Translations under genes and position numbers: made by a program
Notes under the pieces: model-generated
Databases searched by the model: none
What the model was told of the DNA's origin: nothing
The model's input: the letters and a program-made list of their open reading frames with translations, nothing else
In this document: one piece after another, positions 1 to 11,859 of the stretch
Layout: the number at the start of each line of letters is the position of its first letter
Numbering within the stretch: the first letter of the stretch is position 1
Assembly: GCA_026075535.2 (NCBI GenBank)
Contig: AP026538.1
Span: 6,758,001 to 6,822,000, forward strand
DNA length: 64,000 nucleotides
From: Tricholoma matsutake
Taxonomy: Eukaryota; Basidiomycota; Agaricomycetes; Agaricales; Tricholomataceae
Direction of reading: 5' to 3'

Positions 1-2
1 AA

Positions 3-2852
3 AAGGAAGCATCGGAACGATTCCCAGAATCAAGACCCTGGGATCATGCGATCGAACTGAAAGCAGACTTTATGGCAAAGGATTGCAGGGTTTACCCATT
101 GTCACCAGCAGAACAAAAGAAACTCGACGAGTTTCTCGATGAAAGCCTACAGAAGGGATACATTCGCCCATCGAAATCACCCATGGCATCGCCATTCTTC
201 TTTGTTGCAAAGAAGGACTCGGATGCACTATGACCCTGCCAAGATTACAGGTATTTGAACAATGGAACGATCAAGAATACCTACCCGCTGCCACTGGTAG
301 GAGACCTGTTGGACAAACTGAGAGGGGCAAAATGGTTTACAAAATTGGACATCCGATGGGGATATCACAATGTCAGAATCAAGGACGGATCAATGGAAGG
401 CAGCCTTCAAGACAAATCGGGGGCTGTTTGAACCAACGGTGATGTTCTTTGGATTATGCAACTCACCAGCGACTTTCCAGGCAATGATGAACGAGATATT
501 CCGCGACATGATCAGAGAAGGATGGCTCGTGATTTACATGGACGACATCCTGATATTCTCCAAGGATCAGAATGAACACCAGGAAAGGACAAAGAGAGTA
601 CTGCAAAGACTGGCAGAAAATGATGTATACCTGAAGCTGGAGAAATGCAAGTTTGACGTCCACAAAGTGGAGTTCTTGGGTCTGATCATCCGACCCAACA
701 AAATTGCCATGGACAACACAAAACTGGCAGGTATACAGGATTGGCCAACCCCAACAAATGTAAAGGCAGTCAGATCTTTCCTGGGATTTGGAAACTTCTA
801 CAGGAAGTTTATCGGACATTTCGCGGAGACAAGCAGACCGCTTAATGAGCTGACAAAGAAGGACAAAACATTCAACTGGACAACCGAATGCAAACAGGCC
901 TTTCAGACACTGAAAAGGAAATTTGCAGAAGCACCGGTACTGCTGATGCCAGACCCGACAAAGCCATTCACGATCGAATCAGACACCTCAAACATGCGAC
1001 AGGAGGAGTGCTGAGACAAAGGGATATGAATGGAGACTGGCATCTGTGCAGATACATATCACATGCACTGACACCAACAGAACGGAACTATGAGATATAT
1101 GACAGGGAACCTCTGGCAATAGTACGATCGCTGGAAACTTGGAGACACTACTTGCTGGGTTCAGAACACCCAGTAGTAATCCTCTCGGATCACAAGAACC
1201 TAACGTACTTCCAGATGGCACAGAAACTGAACAGATGACAGGCAAGATGGAGCTTATTCCTATCGGAATTCGACTTGCAACTCGTCCATGTACCTGGATC
1301 TCAGATGGTACAGAGCGATGCGCTATCACGGAGAGTGGACCATATACCGGAAGAAGACAATGATAATGAAGACGTCACAATGCTGCCAGAAACAGTATTT
1401 GTGAAATTCATTGACACAGAAATGCATGATCTACTTGCGGGTAGTATCATGAAAGACGATCTGGTAAAAAGTGCAATCGAGGTGCTAAAGACAAAAGGAA
1501 TGCCGCCAATCAAATCGGCATTGGAAGATTGGAAAATAGAAGACGGCCTTCTATTCTTCCGAGACAGGTGCTATGTCCCAGACAACGGAGATCTACGGAG
1601 GAAGCTGGTGCAAAAATACCATGAAGGAGTAACCAGCGGACACCCGGGACAATGGCAGACAACAGAAATAATCAGGAGAGACTACTGGTGGCCAGGAATG
1701 ATGACATACATCAAGAACTATGTCGCTGGATGTGCCACATGCCAGCAAATAAAGGTCAATACCCACCTGATGACACCCCCACTGCAACCGATCAAATCCG
1801 AAGCGACAAGACCATTCGCGATGGTGATGACAGATTTCATAACTGACCTACCAGAGTCCGATGGTTATGATACACTCATGGTCATGGTAGACCATGGGCT
1901 TATGAAGGGGGTAATTTTTATCCCTTGCAGGAAAACTGTGGATGCACTGGGAGTGGCCACCCTCTACCTAGACAACGTCTACAAACAATTTGGCCTCCTG
2001 GACAAGATCATCTCTGACAGAGACCCACAATTTGCCTTGCAGCTGTTCCAGGAGCTAGGAAGATTGCTTGGAATCAAGCTAGCAATGAGTATGGCATACC
2101 ACCCCCAGACCGATGGAGAGACAGAACGGGTGAACCAAGAAGTAGAAGTGTACCTGCGGATCTTCTGCTCGAACAACCAGGAGAATTGGAAACACCTCCT
2201 CCCAACCACGGAATTCACGCACAACCAGAGGACACACTCAGTACAGAGGAACTCCCCATTCTACCTCATGATGGGCTATGAGCCCAAGGTGATCCCCCTC
2301 CCCTACCTAAAGACAAACATACTGGCCATAGAAAAGTGACTTGTCGCACTGCAATGGGCCCAAGACGAAGCAAAGGCAACACACGAGTTAGCCAGACAGA
2401 TGATGGTGGAAAGAACAACAAGGCACTTCACCCCATTCAAAGAAGGAGACAGAGTGTGGCTAGAAGCGAAGAACCTCAGAACGATGCACCAAACAAAGAA
2501 GCTCACACTGAAAAGAGAAGGACTGTTCTCTATCGAGAAGGTCCTGAGCCCACTCTCCTATCGACTGAAGTTACCAGAACAGTGGAAAATACACCCGGTA
2601 TTCCACGTGGCACTTCTTTCCCCATACAAAGAAACCGAGACACATGGACCGAACTTCCCAGAACCGCTGCCCGATCTGATAGAAGGCGAATCAGAATATG
2701 AAGTGGAAGCGATCATTGGACATAAGAAGAAAGGAAGGACCATGCACTTCTTAGTGAAGTGGGTCAGATACCCGACCTCAGAGAACTCATGGGAGCCCAA
2801 GGGAAACCTGAAACATGCCAAGACAATCCTAGGGGCATATAAACAGCGATGA
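3..2852 (+). pseudogene. gypsy A pol: RT, RNase H, integrase, chromodomain (broken)
   Basis: Copies element RNA to DNA and inserts it. Frame 3-230 has the RT N-terminal region ([13 protein letters not shown]). RT continues in a shifted frame (about 395-985) with the YMDD active site (VIYMDDILIF). RNase H and integrase are back in the first frame from about 990. The integrase has an HHCC zinc site (HPGQW ... CATC), acidic residues in MTDFI and SDRD, and the ERVNQE segment. The chromodomain begins YEVEAIIGHKKKGR and includes FLVKW. Breaks: TGA at 231-233, 1236-1238 and 2337-2339, each where relatives usually have Arg; single-base indels near 395 and 990. Ends at a normal stop at 2852. Not functional as it stands. 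Confidence 0.9.
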
Positions 2853-2984
2853 CAGCTGTAGAAACCCCAAGACCAAGACACCCACCGAACTAACCACAGA
2901 AAACTCCCCACCTATCCATGGCAGAACAGACACCCATAATACCCCCCAAATGATGATTCACCAAACAATTCTTATGAAACCCAG

Positions 2985-3657
2985 CAAATGCTGAAACCCT
3001 CCGCACCCACCTTGCCCATGACCCCTCGAAATACCACCTTGCAAGAATGTGTTTCTACTACCGAAGCACAATTGATCGAATGAAATGCAACCTGGAAGAA
3101 GCGATGAACGACGCTGACACCCTTGGAATTGAACAAGTGATCCAAGACATGGCTATGCCACGGTCAGACAGACAGAAGGCAGTTGAAAGAAACCCTCACA
3201 CCCCCATAGATCAAAACAGACAATGACTGACCTCGCCCTTGCCTTACAACGGGCAGAAAAACAAAAACAAACCACGAACCGCCTCTGGAAATGCCTCCCC
3301 CTCTACGAGCAACCAGATGACCCAACCTTTAGAGATCATCAACCTCACGACACCCAAACCTGAACCATGGTCGACCCAGCCACCTTGGTCCCCTCCCCAC
3401 ATGAGGAACGCCAGATGCTTCATCTGCCACCAGGTTGGGCACTTCAGCCTGATCTGCCAAAAACATATCTGCAAGCACTGCAAGCAATGAGGCCCCAGAC
3501 ATTACAGCCCCGACTGCCCAATGAGGCAGCAGAAAGAACAAGAGGAAGAGCAGAGGCAATGGGATTTCCTTGAATTGGGGTACGATAATTTTGACAACGA
3601 TGCAATGGGAAATATGACCAGAGAACCATGCGGGAGAACCTAGGGGGGAGCAGATAG
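2985..3657 (+). pseudogene. gypsy A third ORF: zinc-knuckle protein downstream of pol
   Basis: A second coding stretch lies between the chromodomain and the 3' LTR. An upstream part (about 3010-3222, through the ATG at 3080-3082) has a charged helical look (KCNLEEAMNDADTLGIEQ). An ATG at 3223-3225 opens MTDLALALQRAEKQKQ in another frame. The C-terminal part in a third frame has CFICHQVGHFSLIC, a canonical C-x2-C-x4-H-x4-C zinc knuckle, then a second one starting CKHCKQ and ending HYSPDC, cut by a TGA at 3488-3490. This looks like a nucleocapsid-type RNA-binding protein placed 3' of pol instead of 5'. Frames disagree, so at least two indels plus one stop disable it. The exact start is uncertain. 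Confidence 0.6.
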
Positions 3658-3697
3658 TAATTTGAAGTCAGTGACTTCGAAGATAGAAGGGAGGTGA

Positions 3698-4388
3698 TGT
3701 TACGATTTGTTATCTGGACCCGCAAGACCGGGCACTTCATTTTTCTGTTCGACTCGACTCACTTCCGATGGGAGACACCTTGATGCATGGCGACTCCATG
3801 CACCCGAATCCACTCCCACACACACTGTGGTACGACAACCCCTTTACATGGGGTCCATGACATCAGATGCCTCATGCTAGGCACGAGGCTTATCTCTTAT
3901 TGTTCTCTGATATGCTGTGCCGCAGCACTCCTTGACATCAGACACCTCATGCAAAGCATGAGGCCTATTGTTTCTATTGTTCTTGTCTGTATTTACCTGA
4001 TAAGCATCTTACCTTCTGATTGGACGATTGGACAATAGATAGTCCTGGAACAGTATATAAGCTGTAGCTACACTCTGTGTATTCTCCAGCTTGACCTAAT
4101 TCAAATAATGGTCTTAGACTCAACCAGAACCCTCGACAGCTTAGGAAGCCCCTAGCTGTGATAACTCAAACTCGACAGTTGGAAAGCCTCCAACTGTGAT
4201 ACATGAACCGATGGTCTACTCAGAAAGCCTCTGAGTATGGAGAGCCATATCGACTTAGGAAGCACCAAGTCCTGAACAGAACCTGATACAGTAAGAAAGC
4301 CTCTTACTGCAAGAACTGATACAGTTGGAAAGCTTCCAACTGCAACATACGAAGACTAGGCTGAGTTGAGACCTATAGTCTTAACAAA
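3698..4388 (+). repeat. gypsy A 3' LTR (691 bp)
   Basis: Starts TGTTACGATT and ends GTCTTAACA, so it has the TG...CA ends of an LTR. It matches, inverted, the 698-bp solo LTR at 31958-32655. It has a TATA-like run (cagtatataagc near 4050) and a series of short near-repeats of the type 'gaaagcctc' in its 3' half. The purine-rich tract just upstream (agatagaagggaggtga, ending 3697) fits the polypurine tract. Confidence 0.95.
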
Positions 4389-6363
4389 TGCAGCCATCGC
4401 ATCACCTGCAAATGGCACCACAAGTATGGCATCTGAATCGACATCAGCCCACCATGACTTCCACCGTTTTCTCAAAATAGCAGACTGCAAGGCTATAGCC
4501 CAGTTTTGCAACTAGCCAGCTGCCACTAGTGACAGTGAGAACCTTAGATTACTCTGGACACAAGCATTGGATGAAGGAGAGAAGTTGGGAATGATAGAAG
4601 GGAAAAAGTTGGGTCTAAAGGAAGGAATGGAGAGAGGAAAGGACTTGGGTCGAGAAGAAGGGTACCTGGTTGCAAAAGAGGCGTTCGACAAGATAATACA
4701 AGGTGTAAAGACTAAGGAAGCCCTGAAAAGGTCCAACACCTGCAAGACAGCAACACAGGCAAACGACGACCAGTGACAGCAGTCAGTGACTACATAAATG
4801 ATACCCACCTCCACTGCCAATGCCGCTATGCAAATGGTACCCAACAACGAACTGCTGTGTCTACTGAACAACATGAGGACATCCACTAGCTGCCTAGCAC
4901 CTGTGACACAGCCTCACAAACCTGCAGAGACCCCCCAGCTCCCACTGCCCTCATTACCAGCCCTGCCAACACTGCCATCTCACTGCTAATAGCACCTGCA
5001 CAGCTGCCATCAATGATGCCAACATTGTTGACAACCACCACCACCATCACATCCCCTGCTTCAAACCAGCCCCAAACACCTTGAAAACAGCACACTCTGC
5101 CGAGTCAACTCATGGACCCCCAGCAAGATCCCCAGCCCCTCCTTTTGAGCCCTAAGCCTTGTCATTCCACTGTCATGTCACTGACAATGTTGATGGCAAC
5201 TCTAGTTGCAACCACCTCTAAAATGACAACTAGGGTCTCGTCTCATACCAAAATGATGGCTACCACCCCAGAGACTACTCACAGAGCCCTAAACAATACA
5301 CAGAGCCCATCTACAGCCCAGCAGCTGGAGTTATGCAATGATGAGCAGCTGTGCTTGCCGAAATGTGATGTTTGCTTGATGGAATGACCCTGCCAGCCCA
5401 ACAATCCCCAATGATGACCTGTACTACCTCTGAGACCTCTCTGTTCCCCCCAGTCTGTGCCCCTGCCTGTTCTGCATCTCAAATGATCCAAAATGACTGC
5501 CATGTCATTGTCAACATGTCTGTTGATGATGGTTGAACCCCTGGCTATGTCCCACCCAGGACCACAAATGGCAGCTATAAAACAATGAGATACACTACCT
5601 GGCCTGCCAGAACACCTGCAAAACACATCCAAACAACCCTGCTTGCCCCAAAACCCCCAAAAACAAGCCATCTCGCTGTCACCCACATCCTACACCCCTG
5701 CCATGTCACTAATGACACTGTCAACACCTGTTGATGCCCCCTGTTCGCTGCCTCCACCCCTATTTCCCCCTGCATGCCCCTGCTCACCTCTGCTAGACCC
5801 TAAACAAGCTGTTTTACCACCTTCCACATGTTTCGACTGGGCTGACAATGCTGTGTCATTACCTAGTGCCTCCAGCACTCTACCACGAGACATCTTGGGT
5901 CTGAAGGCAGGCTGACCACAGCTGTTTGGGACCCTATGACGATGGACAAGATGATGATGAGCCCCCCCACAAGTTTTTTCATCTCAAAAAATTTTTCACT
6001 CAGCTTTGCCATCTCACATTTCACCTCAACTGTTCATCACTCACTGACATCCCACTGGTATAGGACCAGGAAGACCTGTTGTCACTATTCCTGTTAGAGT
6101 AGCACCTGTACCTGCTGCTCCTGTCCCGAAACTTGACTGGGACAAGACCCCCACCTTGCCAACTTGAGTAGGGCCCTTCAGGCATTGGGATGGGCACCCC
6201 CCTGTTGAGTTTTATTCTATTTCATTTTTTTATATCAACCATAGATTTTCTCTGGCTACAAAAGTTTAGATTTTAGATTTTAATTTTTTTGTTTGCATTG
6301 TTTTTCTTTCTGCTTGCTTTTCTGCTGGGTGACAAGGACGTCGCCATTTGGGACATGGGTGGA
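4389..6363 (+). pseudogene. short-LTR element, copy 1: remnant Gly/Glu/Lys and Thr/Pro-rich ORF
   Basis: Relative of the ORFs at 24600-27285 and 28900-31101 on the other strand. The N-terminal part (4567-4776) is a Gly-spaced charged repeat (EGKKLGLKEGMERGKDLG), then Thr/Ser/Pro-rich text with STANAAMQMV (compare STANANTQTV in copy 2). The C-terminal part near 5820-5905 has CFDWADNAVSLP, matching CFDWADDAMSLP in copy 2, followed by a degenerate 'DEPPHKFF' stretch. Frames are broken many times. Function unknown; I read it as the single ORF of a non-autonomous LTR element. Its 5' part is cut off by gypsy A at 4388. Positions 5941-6363 hold the 3' untranslated part. Confidence 0.6.
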
Positions 6364-6498
6364 TGGAGTGGTGTGAGGCGCCACTCCAGGTGATCACATG
6401 ACTCTGTTGATAGAACTGTAGGTAGTCACATGTTAGTAGTTGATTGTTGCTATACCATCCCACTCGTGATTCTGGGAAGGAGACCTCCAGCGTCTCCA
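6364..6498 (+). repeat. short LTR (about 135 bp), 3' LTR of copy 1
   Basis: Begins TGGAGTGGTGTG and ends GCGTCTCCA, the TGGAG...CTCCA ends shared with the LTRs at 24056-24180 and 27610-27734. It follows the conserved pre-LTR stretch 'gtcgccatttggga'. Positions 6499-6635 after it hold no gene I can recognise; they include a TATA-like 'gcttatatacacat'. Confidence 0.65.
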
Positions 6499-6635
6499 CT
6501 GCTGTAAGGACAACCTCATGGCAATGGCACAGGCTTGCAAGGGGGAACCAAAGAGAATTCTCTAAGGTCCCCTTTGCAGGGTGTGGGCTTATATACACAT
6601 TCCCTGGGCCATTGCTCCTACTGCCATTGTCCTAC

Positions 6636-7016
6636 TGGAGTAGGGTGTGTGGGCACCTACTCCAGTAGTCATGTGACCACATAGTTAGTAGAGAGTCACA
6701 CCTGTACATAGACATGCTCAGGCTATCACTAGAGCATCCACCACTTTGCTATAGGAGATGCATCTGGCATCTCCATCTTGGTGATGAGAGCGTGATTTGA
6801 CACACTCACAGCTGCTTTGTTCTATTTTCAGTACTCTTGCTTTTGATTTTCGTGTGCTACATCATAACATGCCAAGTTCACATCTACTTCTGCTTCTTAT
6901 TTTTAGCTCTTGAGTCCTCAGTCTCAGCACACAGTTATAGCCTCAGAACCTCAGCCTAGTACCTGTCCAGCACCTCAGTCACACAGAACCAGAACCAGAA
7001 CAGCAACAGATATAGT
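6636..7016 (+). mobile_element. 5' LTR plus leader of another short-LTR element
   Basis: The LTR (6636-6775, TGGAGTAGGG ... CATCTCCA) belongs to the same subfamily as the LTR at 28492-28598. It is followed by 'tcttggtgatgagag', the same post-LTR sequence seen after the LTRs ending at 18882 (+) and 27610 (-). I take it as the primer-binding region. The leader (6776-7016) matches the leader of the element at 24056-27733 and ends in AGAACC repeats. No ORF follows; the copy is cut off by other repeats. Confidence 0.6.
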
Positions 7017-7090
7017 CACATGATCATGTGACATTGTAGATAGATTACATAGTGAGTCACATGTTGGTAGTTGACAAGTCAACATCATCC
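7017..7090 (+). repeat. F-type short LTR, left part, split by copia
   Basis: Matches, inverted, the LTR at 31264-31399 from 'cacatgatcatgtgac' onward. The match resumes after the copia element at 18845-18882 (cactttctgggaagg ... catctcca). The copia inserted here with the 5-bp duplication CATCC (7086-7090 and 18840-18844). Confidence 0.8.
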
Positions 7091-7364
7091 TGTTGAAATT
7101 AATCCCAGTGATGCATGCTGTATACATGAGGCAATACATGCAGCATATGCATGTTACTGTGCTTACTGCGCATACATGCGGTAAACACATTCCTGAGTCA
7201 TGTGACGTCCTTATTATTATGTATATAAGGAGAACCTGTACCATAGTAGGAATACAGTGTTCTTACCTCTGCTAACCCTAGCTGTAAGTCTAAGTAAACC
7301 CCAGGTAGGTTGTAAGGAATGTGTTGTCTCTTCCACTGTGCAGCGTATATAGTCTGCTCCAACA
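7091..7364 (+). repeat. copia C 5' LTR (274 bp)
   Basis: Begins TGTTGAAATTAATC and ends TGCTCCAACA. It contains a TATA-like 'gtatataagg' near 7221 that likely starts the element transcript. Nearly identical to 18566-18839 and 29360-29633, with only scattered transitions, so the insertions are not ancient. Confidence 0.96.
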
Positions 7365-7379
7365 GGTTATGGGCCCTGC
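7365..7379 (+). other. copia C primer-binding site (initiator tRNA-Met type)
   Basis: The sequence right after the 5' LTR is GGTTATGGGCCCTGC. It is complementary, with a mismatch near its end, to the anticodon stem-loop of eukaryotic initiator tRNA-Met (GGGCCCATAACC). This suggests priming from a cleaved half-tRNA, as known for Drosophila copia, rather than from the tRNA 3' end. Confidence 0.7.
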
Positions 7380-7519
7380 TGGGCACGTCGCGAACGTGCC
7401 TTAATTGGCTGCGAACGACATTGACTTCATCGTCTCCAAATTATAACCTTGCACTCTTCGTGAGCTGCATTGTGCTCCCTGCGAGCTGCACATAAAACCT
7501 AGGTTGACTAGGGTTAACC

Positions 7520-7945
7520 TATAAGGGCAACCTGAGCCTCTAGCAAAGGGAAATCCGAAGTTAAAATTATACTACATAATACAGGCATTGGGGACACACC
7601 TAGCAAAGGGAAATCCGAAGAGAAAACTCTAAGGATCCCCTTGCTGATGCCCAGTATATGTGAAGACGACAAAAATCAAATATAACCTAAAAATAGAAAA
7701 AGGCAGAGATAGGCGGATCAAGGCCGCCGAATGACATCATACCAAGGGGTATGTGTCGGAAGGGGTACTCCGCCTCTAAATATAAAAGTGTCAACATATA
7801 CAAACATGATAGCAAGGGAAAATTAGTAATAAAATCCGGAATAATCATAGAAAATGAAGAATAGAAGGAAATGAGGTGGGGAAAAATATGGGACGAACAT
7901 AAAAAATAGGAAAAACACACAGGGCACCCCCCTAGTCCCCTTACA
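7520..7945 (-). repeat. gypsy B 3' LTR (426 bp)
   Basis: Near-identical to 13141-13565, differing by a few substitutions and one indel. The short direct repeat 'ctagcaaagggaaatccgaag' occurs twice inside it (7539 and 7598 regions). Confidence 0.95.
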
Positions 7946-7956
7946 TCACCCCCTCT

Positions 7957-10900
7957 CTAAGATGCATCGCCCCGATGCATTCGAAATCGTATACGACCAA
8001 AGTCCGTGACTTGAATGCGATGCGGTGCAGCAGTGTGCCGTCGGTGGAATTCCTTGATTAACCGAGGGGCATTTACATCAGACTCTTCGACCCATGAGTT
8101 CTCCTCATACCCATAACCCTTCCAATGTACCAAATACTGGAGTTTTCCTCGACGCAAACAACTGTCCAAGATTGACTCGACTTCATATTGGGGTTCTCCC
8201 TCGATCACTGTAGGTGGTGGTGGTGGGTGTGAATGGCGTCCCGGGAACGGATCTGGGGGAGCTGGAAGCAATTTGACGACATGGAAGACAGGATGGAGTC
8301 TGGACATGGAGGCTGGGAGGCGTAGACGATAGGCATGTGTTCCAACGCACTTGACAATGGGGAAAGGTCCCAAGAAGCGATGAGCGAGTTTCTTGGATGG
8401 ACGTGTAGTGGAGATGTCACTGGAGTCGAGATAAACTCGATCACCAACCTTGTACTGAGGGGTTGGGGAGTGGCGCTGGTTGTAAAATCGTGCCATGTCA
8501 TCCTTCGCCTTTGCTAAGGCTGCCCTTGCCTCCTCCAAGCTATCCCTCATGCGTTCTGTGAACTCATTCACTGTCTCGATGTGTGAGGGAGTTTGGCGAG
8601 GTTCAAATCCCATGCGTGGATGTCGTCCAGTGTCTAAGAGGAAAGGGGTCTGTTGAGTGGAAGCATGGACATGGTTGTTGTACCCGAACTCGGCCAAAGG
8701 AAGGAGATCATCCCAATCGTCCTGGCGTTCATTGACAAAGAGGCGGATGTACTGCTCCAGTTCCTGGTTGACTCGCTCCGTCTGGCCATCAGTTTGTGGG
8801 TGATAAGCAGTTGAAGCGAGGAGTTTGATCCCCAGGAGTCGGTACAGCTCACGAGTGAACTCTGCCATGAACTGAGGGCCACGATCCGAGAGGAAGGCAC
8901 CAGGAAGTCCATGTAATTTCCACACGTGGTGGAGGTAGAGTCGAGTGGCACCTAGGGCACTGACAGTGGTGTGAGTGGGAATGAAGTGAGCGCGTTTTCC
9001 CACTGAGTCAACTGTGCACATCACCGCATCAAACCCGTTTGACTCTGGCAATTCCACCACAAAGTCGACGCTGACGACATCCCAATGACTCTCTGGAACA
9101 GGAAGAGGGTGTAGCTCACCAATAGGCTTGCGACGAGGGACCTTGGTGCGTAAGCAAAGGTCACAAGTGCAACAATACTGACCAATGAGCCGTGACATTT
9201 GTGGCCACCAATAGTTCCATGAGGTGAGCTCCAAGGTCTTCCAGTGTCCGGGGTGGCCAGCAATCTGTGAGTCATGGTGTTGGGATATGATGCACCGGCG
9301 AAGGTCTGGGTCATTGGGAACATAGATGCGATCCCTGAAATACAACAAGTCCTCCTTTTCAGCCCACTCTGCCGCACGTAAGGAAAGGGTCGATCCCTTC
9401 CTCAGTTCTTTAACAGCTCAGGCGACAACATCCTCATGTAAACCGCTACGGTTTGCGCGACGAATGTCACGTAGAATGTCCCACTCCTTGCCCTGGGGTG
9501 CGATGCCTTCCAGTGCCCGAATGGTGAACAGGTCTGGCTGCAACAGCACAATGTTTTGGTTGTCACTGCTGCCATCCCCATGGTCTGCACATCGGGATAG
9601 GGCATCGGTCTTCCCCATGCTGCGACCCAGACGGTGGTGCAAGGAGAAGTCGAATCTAGATAGATACAGGGACCAACGAGCTTGACAACGGTTCAATTTC
9701 TTGGCCGTCATGAAGTACTCGAAGTTCTTGTGATCCGTCCAAATTTCCACCTTGTGTTGGGCACCCTCGAGGAAGTGTCGCCACTCCTCAAGCGCACACA
9801 TTATCGCCAACATCTCCTTGTCATGGATCTCGTAGTTTCTCTCTACAGCACTAAGGCTTTTGGAGTAGAACGCCACAGGATGCCACTTCTGGTCCTCCGG
9901 AGACTGCTGAGACAACACAGCACCCGTCACAAAGTCAGAACCGTCGGCTTCTACACGAAAAGGACGCGAATCGTCAGCAAAGGTAAGGATCGGAGCAGAA
10001 GTGACCATCTCCTTAAGCTTTTCGAACGCCTCCTGTTGTGCATTATCCCACCTCCATGCCTCCTTTCCTGTCAAGTCGAACAGCAGTCGTGCATGATGTG
10101 AGAAATCCTTGATAAAACGCCGATAAAAATTGATGAAGCCCAGGAAAGACTGCACCTCCTTCTTGTTTGTGGGCGTCGGCCAAGCTGTGACCCCGTTTAC
10201 CTTGATAGGATCCATCTCCACTTGACCCTCCAAGATAATCAGGCCGAGGTACTCGATCTTGGTCCTTTCGAACTCGCATTTGTCCTGACGAAGGTAGAGT
10301 TTGTACCGTCAAAGTCGCTCTAGGATGAGGCGCGTGATGCGACGGTGCTCTTCAACCGTGCGAGTGAAGATGAGGATGTCGTCGAGATAGATGCAGACAA
10401 CGCCTTCGAGGATGAGGTCATGGAAGATGTCGTTCATCATGGTCTGAAAGGTGGCAGGGCTATTAGTAAGGCCAAAGAACATGACAAGCAGTTCAAAAAG
10501 ACCACGGTTGGTACGAAAGGCTGCCTTCCACTCATCTCCCTCCTTTATCCTCACATTATTATAGCCCCAATGGACATCGAGCTTGGTGAAGTATCGGGCT
10601 CCATGGAGCTGGTTTACGAGTTCAGAGATGAGGGGTAGTGGGTAGCGATTTTTGACCGTGATGTTGTTGAGTCTTCTGTAGTCTTGAACCGGTCGAAGTG
10701 AGCCATCCTTCTTCTTGACAAAGAAAAAGGGAGAGGCCATGGGTGACTTCGATGGTCGAATACGTCCAGAGGCCAGGTGCTCGTCGATGAACTGGTCAAG
10801 CTGCCGTTGTTCCTCCAGAGAGAGAGGATAGACCTTGCAGGATGAAGGGGTTGCGCCGGGGGTGAGTTCGATCGCGTGATCCCATGGCTTACGCGCAGGA

Positions 10901-11859
10901 AGAGAGTCGAATGACTCCTTGGAGAACACGTCTTCAAACTCATGGAGATGAGGGAGTAAGGAGTTAGTAGAGGATTTAGCAGTGTTGTTTTTGTGGAAGG
11001 CCTCAGCAAGGCGTTGGGATATGTTCGATGTGGCACACACCTCATGCGATGAGCGAATCACAGTGTAGAAAATCCGATCACCCTCCTCCACTTCCTCTGG
11101 GTCCTCATCATCATCATCCAAGTCTGGCATTAGATCAGGAACCCCTTCCAATTCCACTTCAGGTATAGGCAGGGGTCCAGCACGACACTTCTGAGTTTGT
11201 TGTATTGCCACCTTCTGTCCACGACGTTCTTGCCTGGCTTCTGTGAAACATGTCCGACAGCGGGATGGACATCGGCTCATGGTAACCTCCCCGGTGCGCC
11301 AGTCGACCTCTGGGTTATGGTCTCAAAGCCATGGATATCCCAAAATCGCCTTTTGCTTTCCTAATTGAGTGACAGCAAAAAGGGCACACTCACTATGATC
11401 TTTGTAATGGAGAACCAGGTCTGCAACCTCTCAGATGGCACCAGCTTCATTTGGGGATCCATCCACGTTATATACAGGTATTGGACATGAGAGTGAGCGA
11501 GTATTTAGACGATGTTGTTGTACCAGATGGGAATCGATGAAGAGACCAGTCGCACCAGAGTCCAGGAGCACAGAGACACCGAGTATCTGTCCAGTGTCGG
11601 TCGTCTGCAGTTCGATGGCTAGGTTTAAGGAATGTGCAGAGGGAGTGGATGCCACAATATACTTGCGTGGTAGTTTACGCTCCCATGATTTAATTTTGGG
11701 ACGTGGAGTAGAAGGAGAGATGGGGAGAGCAGGTACGTCTTTAGCCAACTTCGAAGGGTCAGAGAGGGGAGCAGTCACAGAAATGGATTCATTCTCCGGG
11801 GATTCAACTGACAAGACTTCAAAGTGGTTATGGACAGGCAGTGAGGGCGTACAATTCAC
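7957..11859 (-). pseudogene. gypsy B pol: protease, RT, RNase H, integrase, chromodomain (four TGA stops)
   Basis: One continuous frame from 11859 down to 7957. Protease: LLDSGATGLFID. RT: YLDD active site in CIYLDDILIF, after [13 protein letters not shown]. RNase H: VEADGSDF, DKEMLAI and WTDHKNFEYF. Integrase: HHCC zinc site (HPGHW ... CDLC), acidic residues in VDFV and SDRGPQF, then TERVNQELEQYIRLF. The C-terminal chromodomain (YEVESILDSCLRRGK, YLVHWKGYGYEENSW) would steer insertion to heterochromatin. Stops at 11431-11433, 11323-11325, 10309-10311 and 9418-9420 are all TGA in otherwise conserved sequence where Arg fits. No frameshift seen. Confidence 0.95.

Larger units (their letters stand above)
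1..4388 (+). mobile_element. Ty3/gypsy element A, 5'-truncated by the window edge
   Basis: Long terminal repeat retrotransposon of the chromodomain gypsy type. The window starts inside pol, just before the reverse transcriptase. Order seen: reverse transcriptase, RNase H, integrase with chromodomain (to 2852), an extra zinc-knuckle ORF (about 2985-3657), a purine-rich tract ending at 3697, then the 3' LTR (3698-4388). The 5' LTR and gag lie outside. A near full-length solo LTR of the same family sits inverted at 31958-32655, which confirms the LTR limits. The element is dead: frameshifts and TGA stops interrupt pol. Confidence 0.93.
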
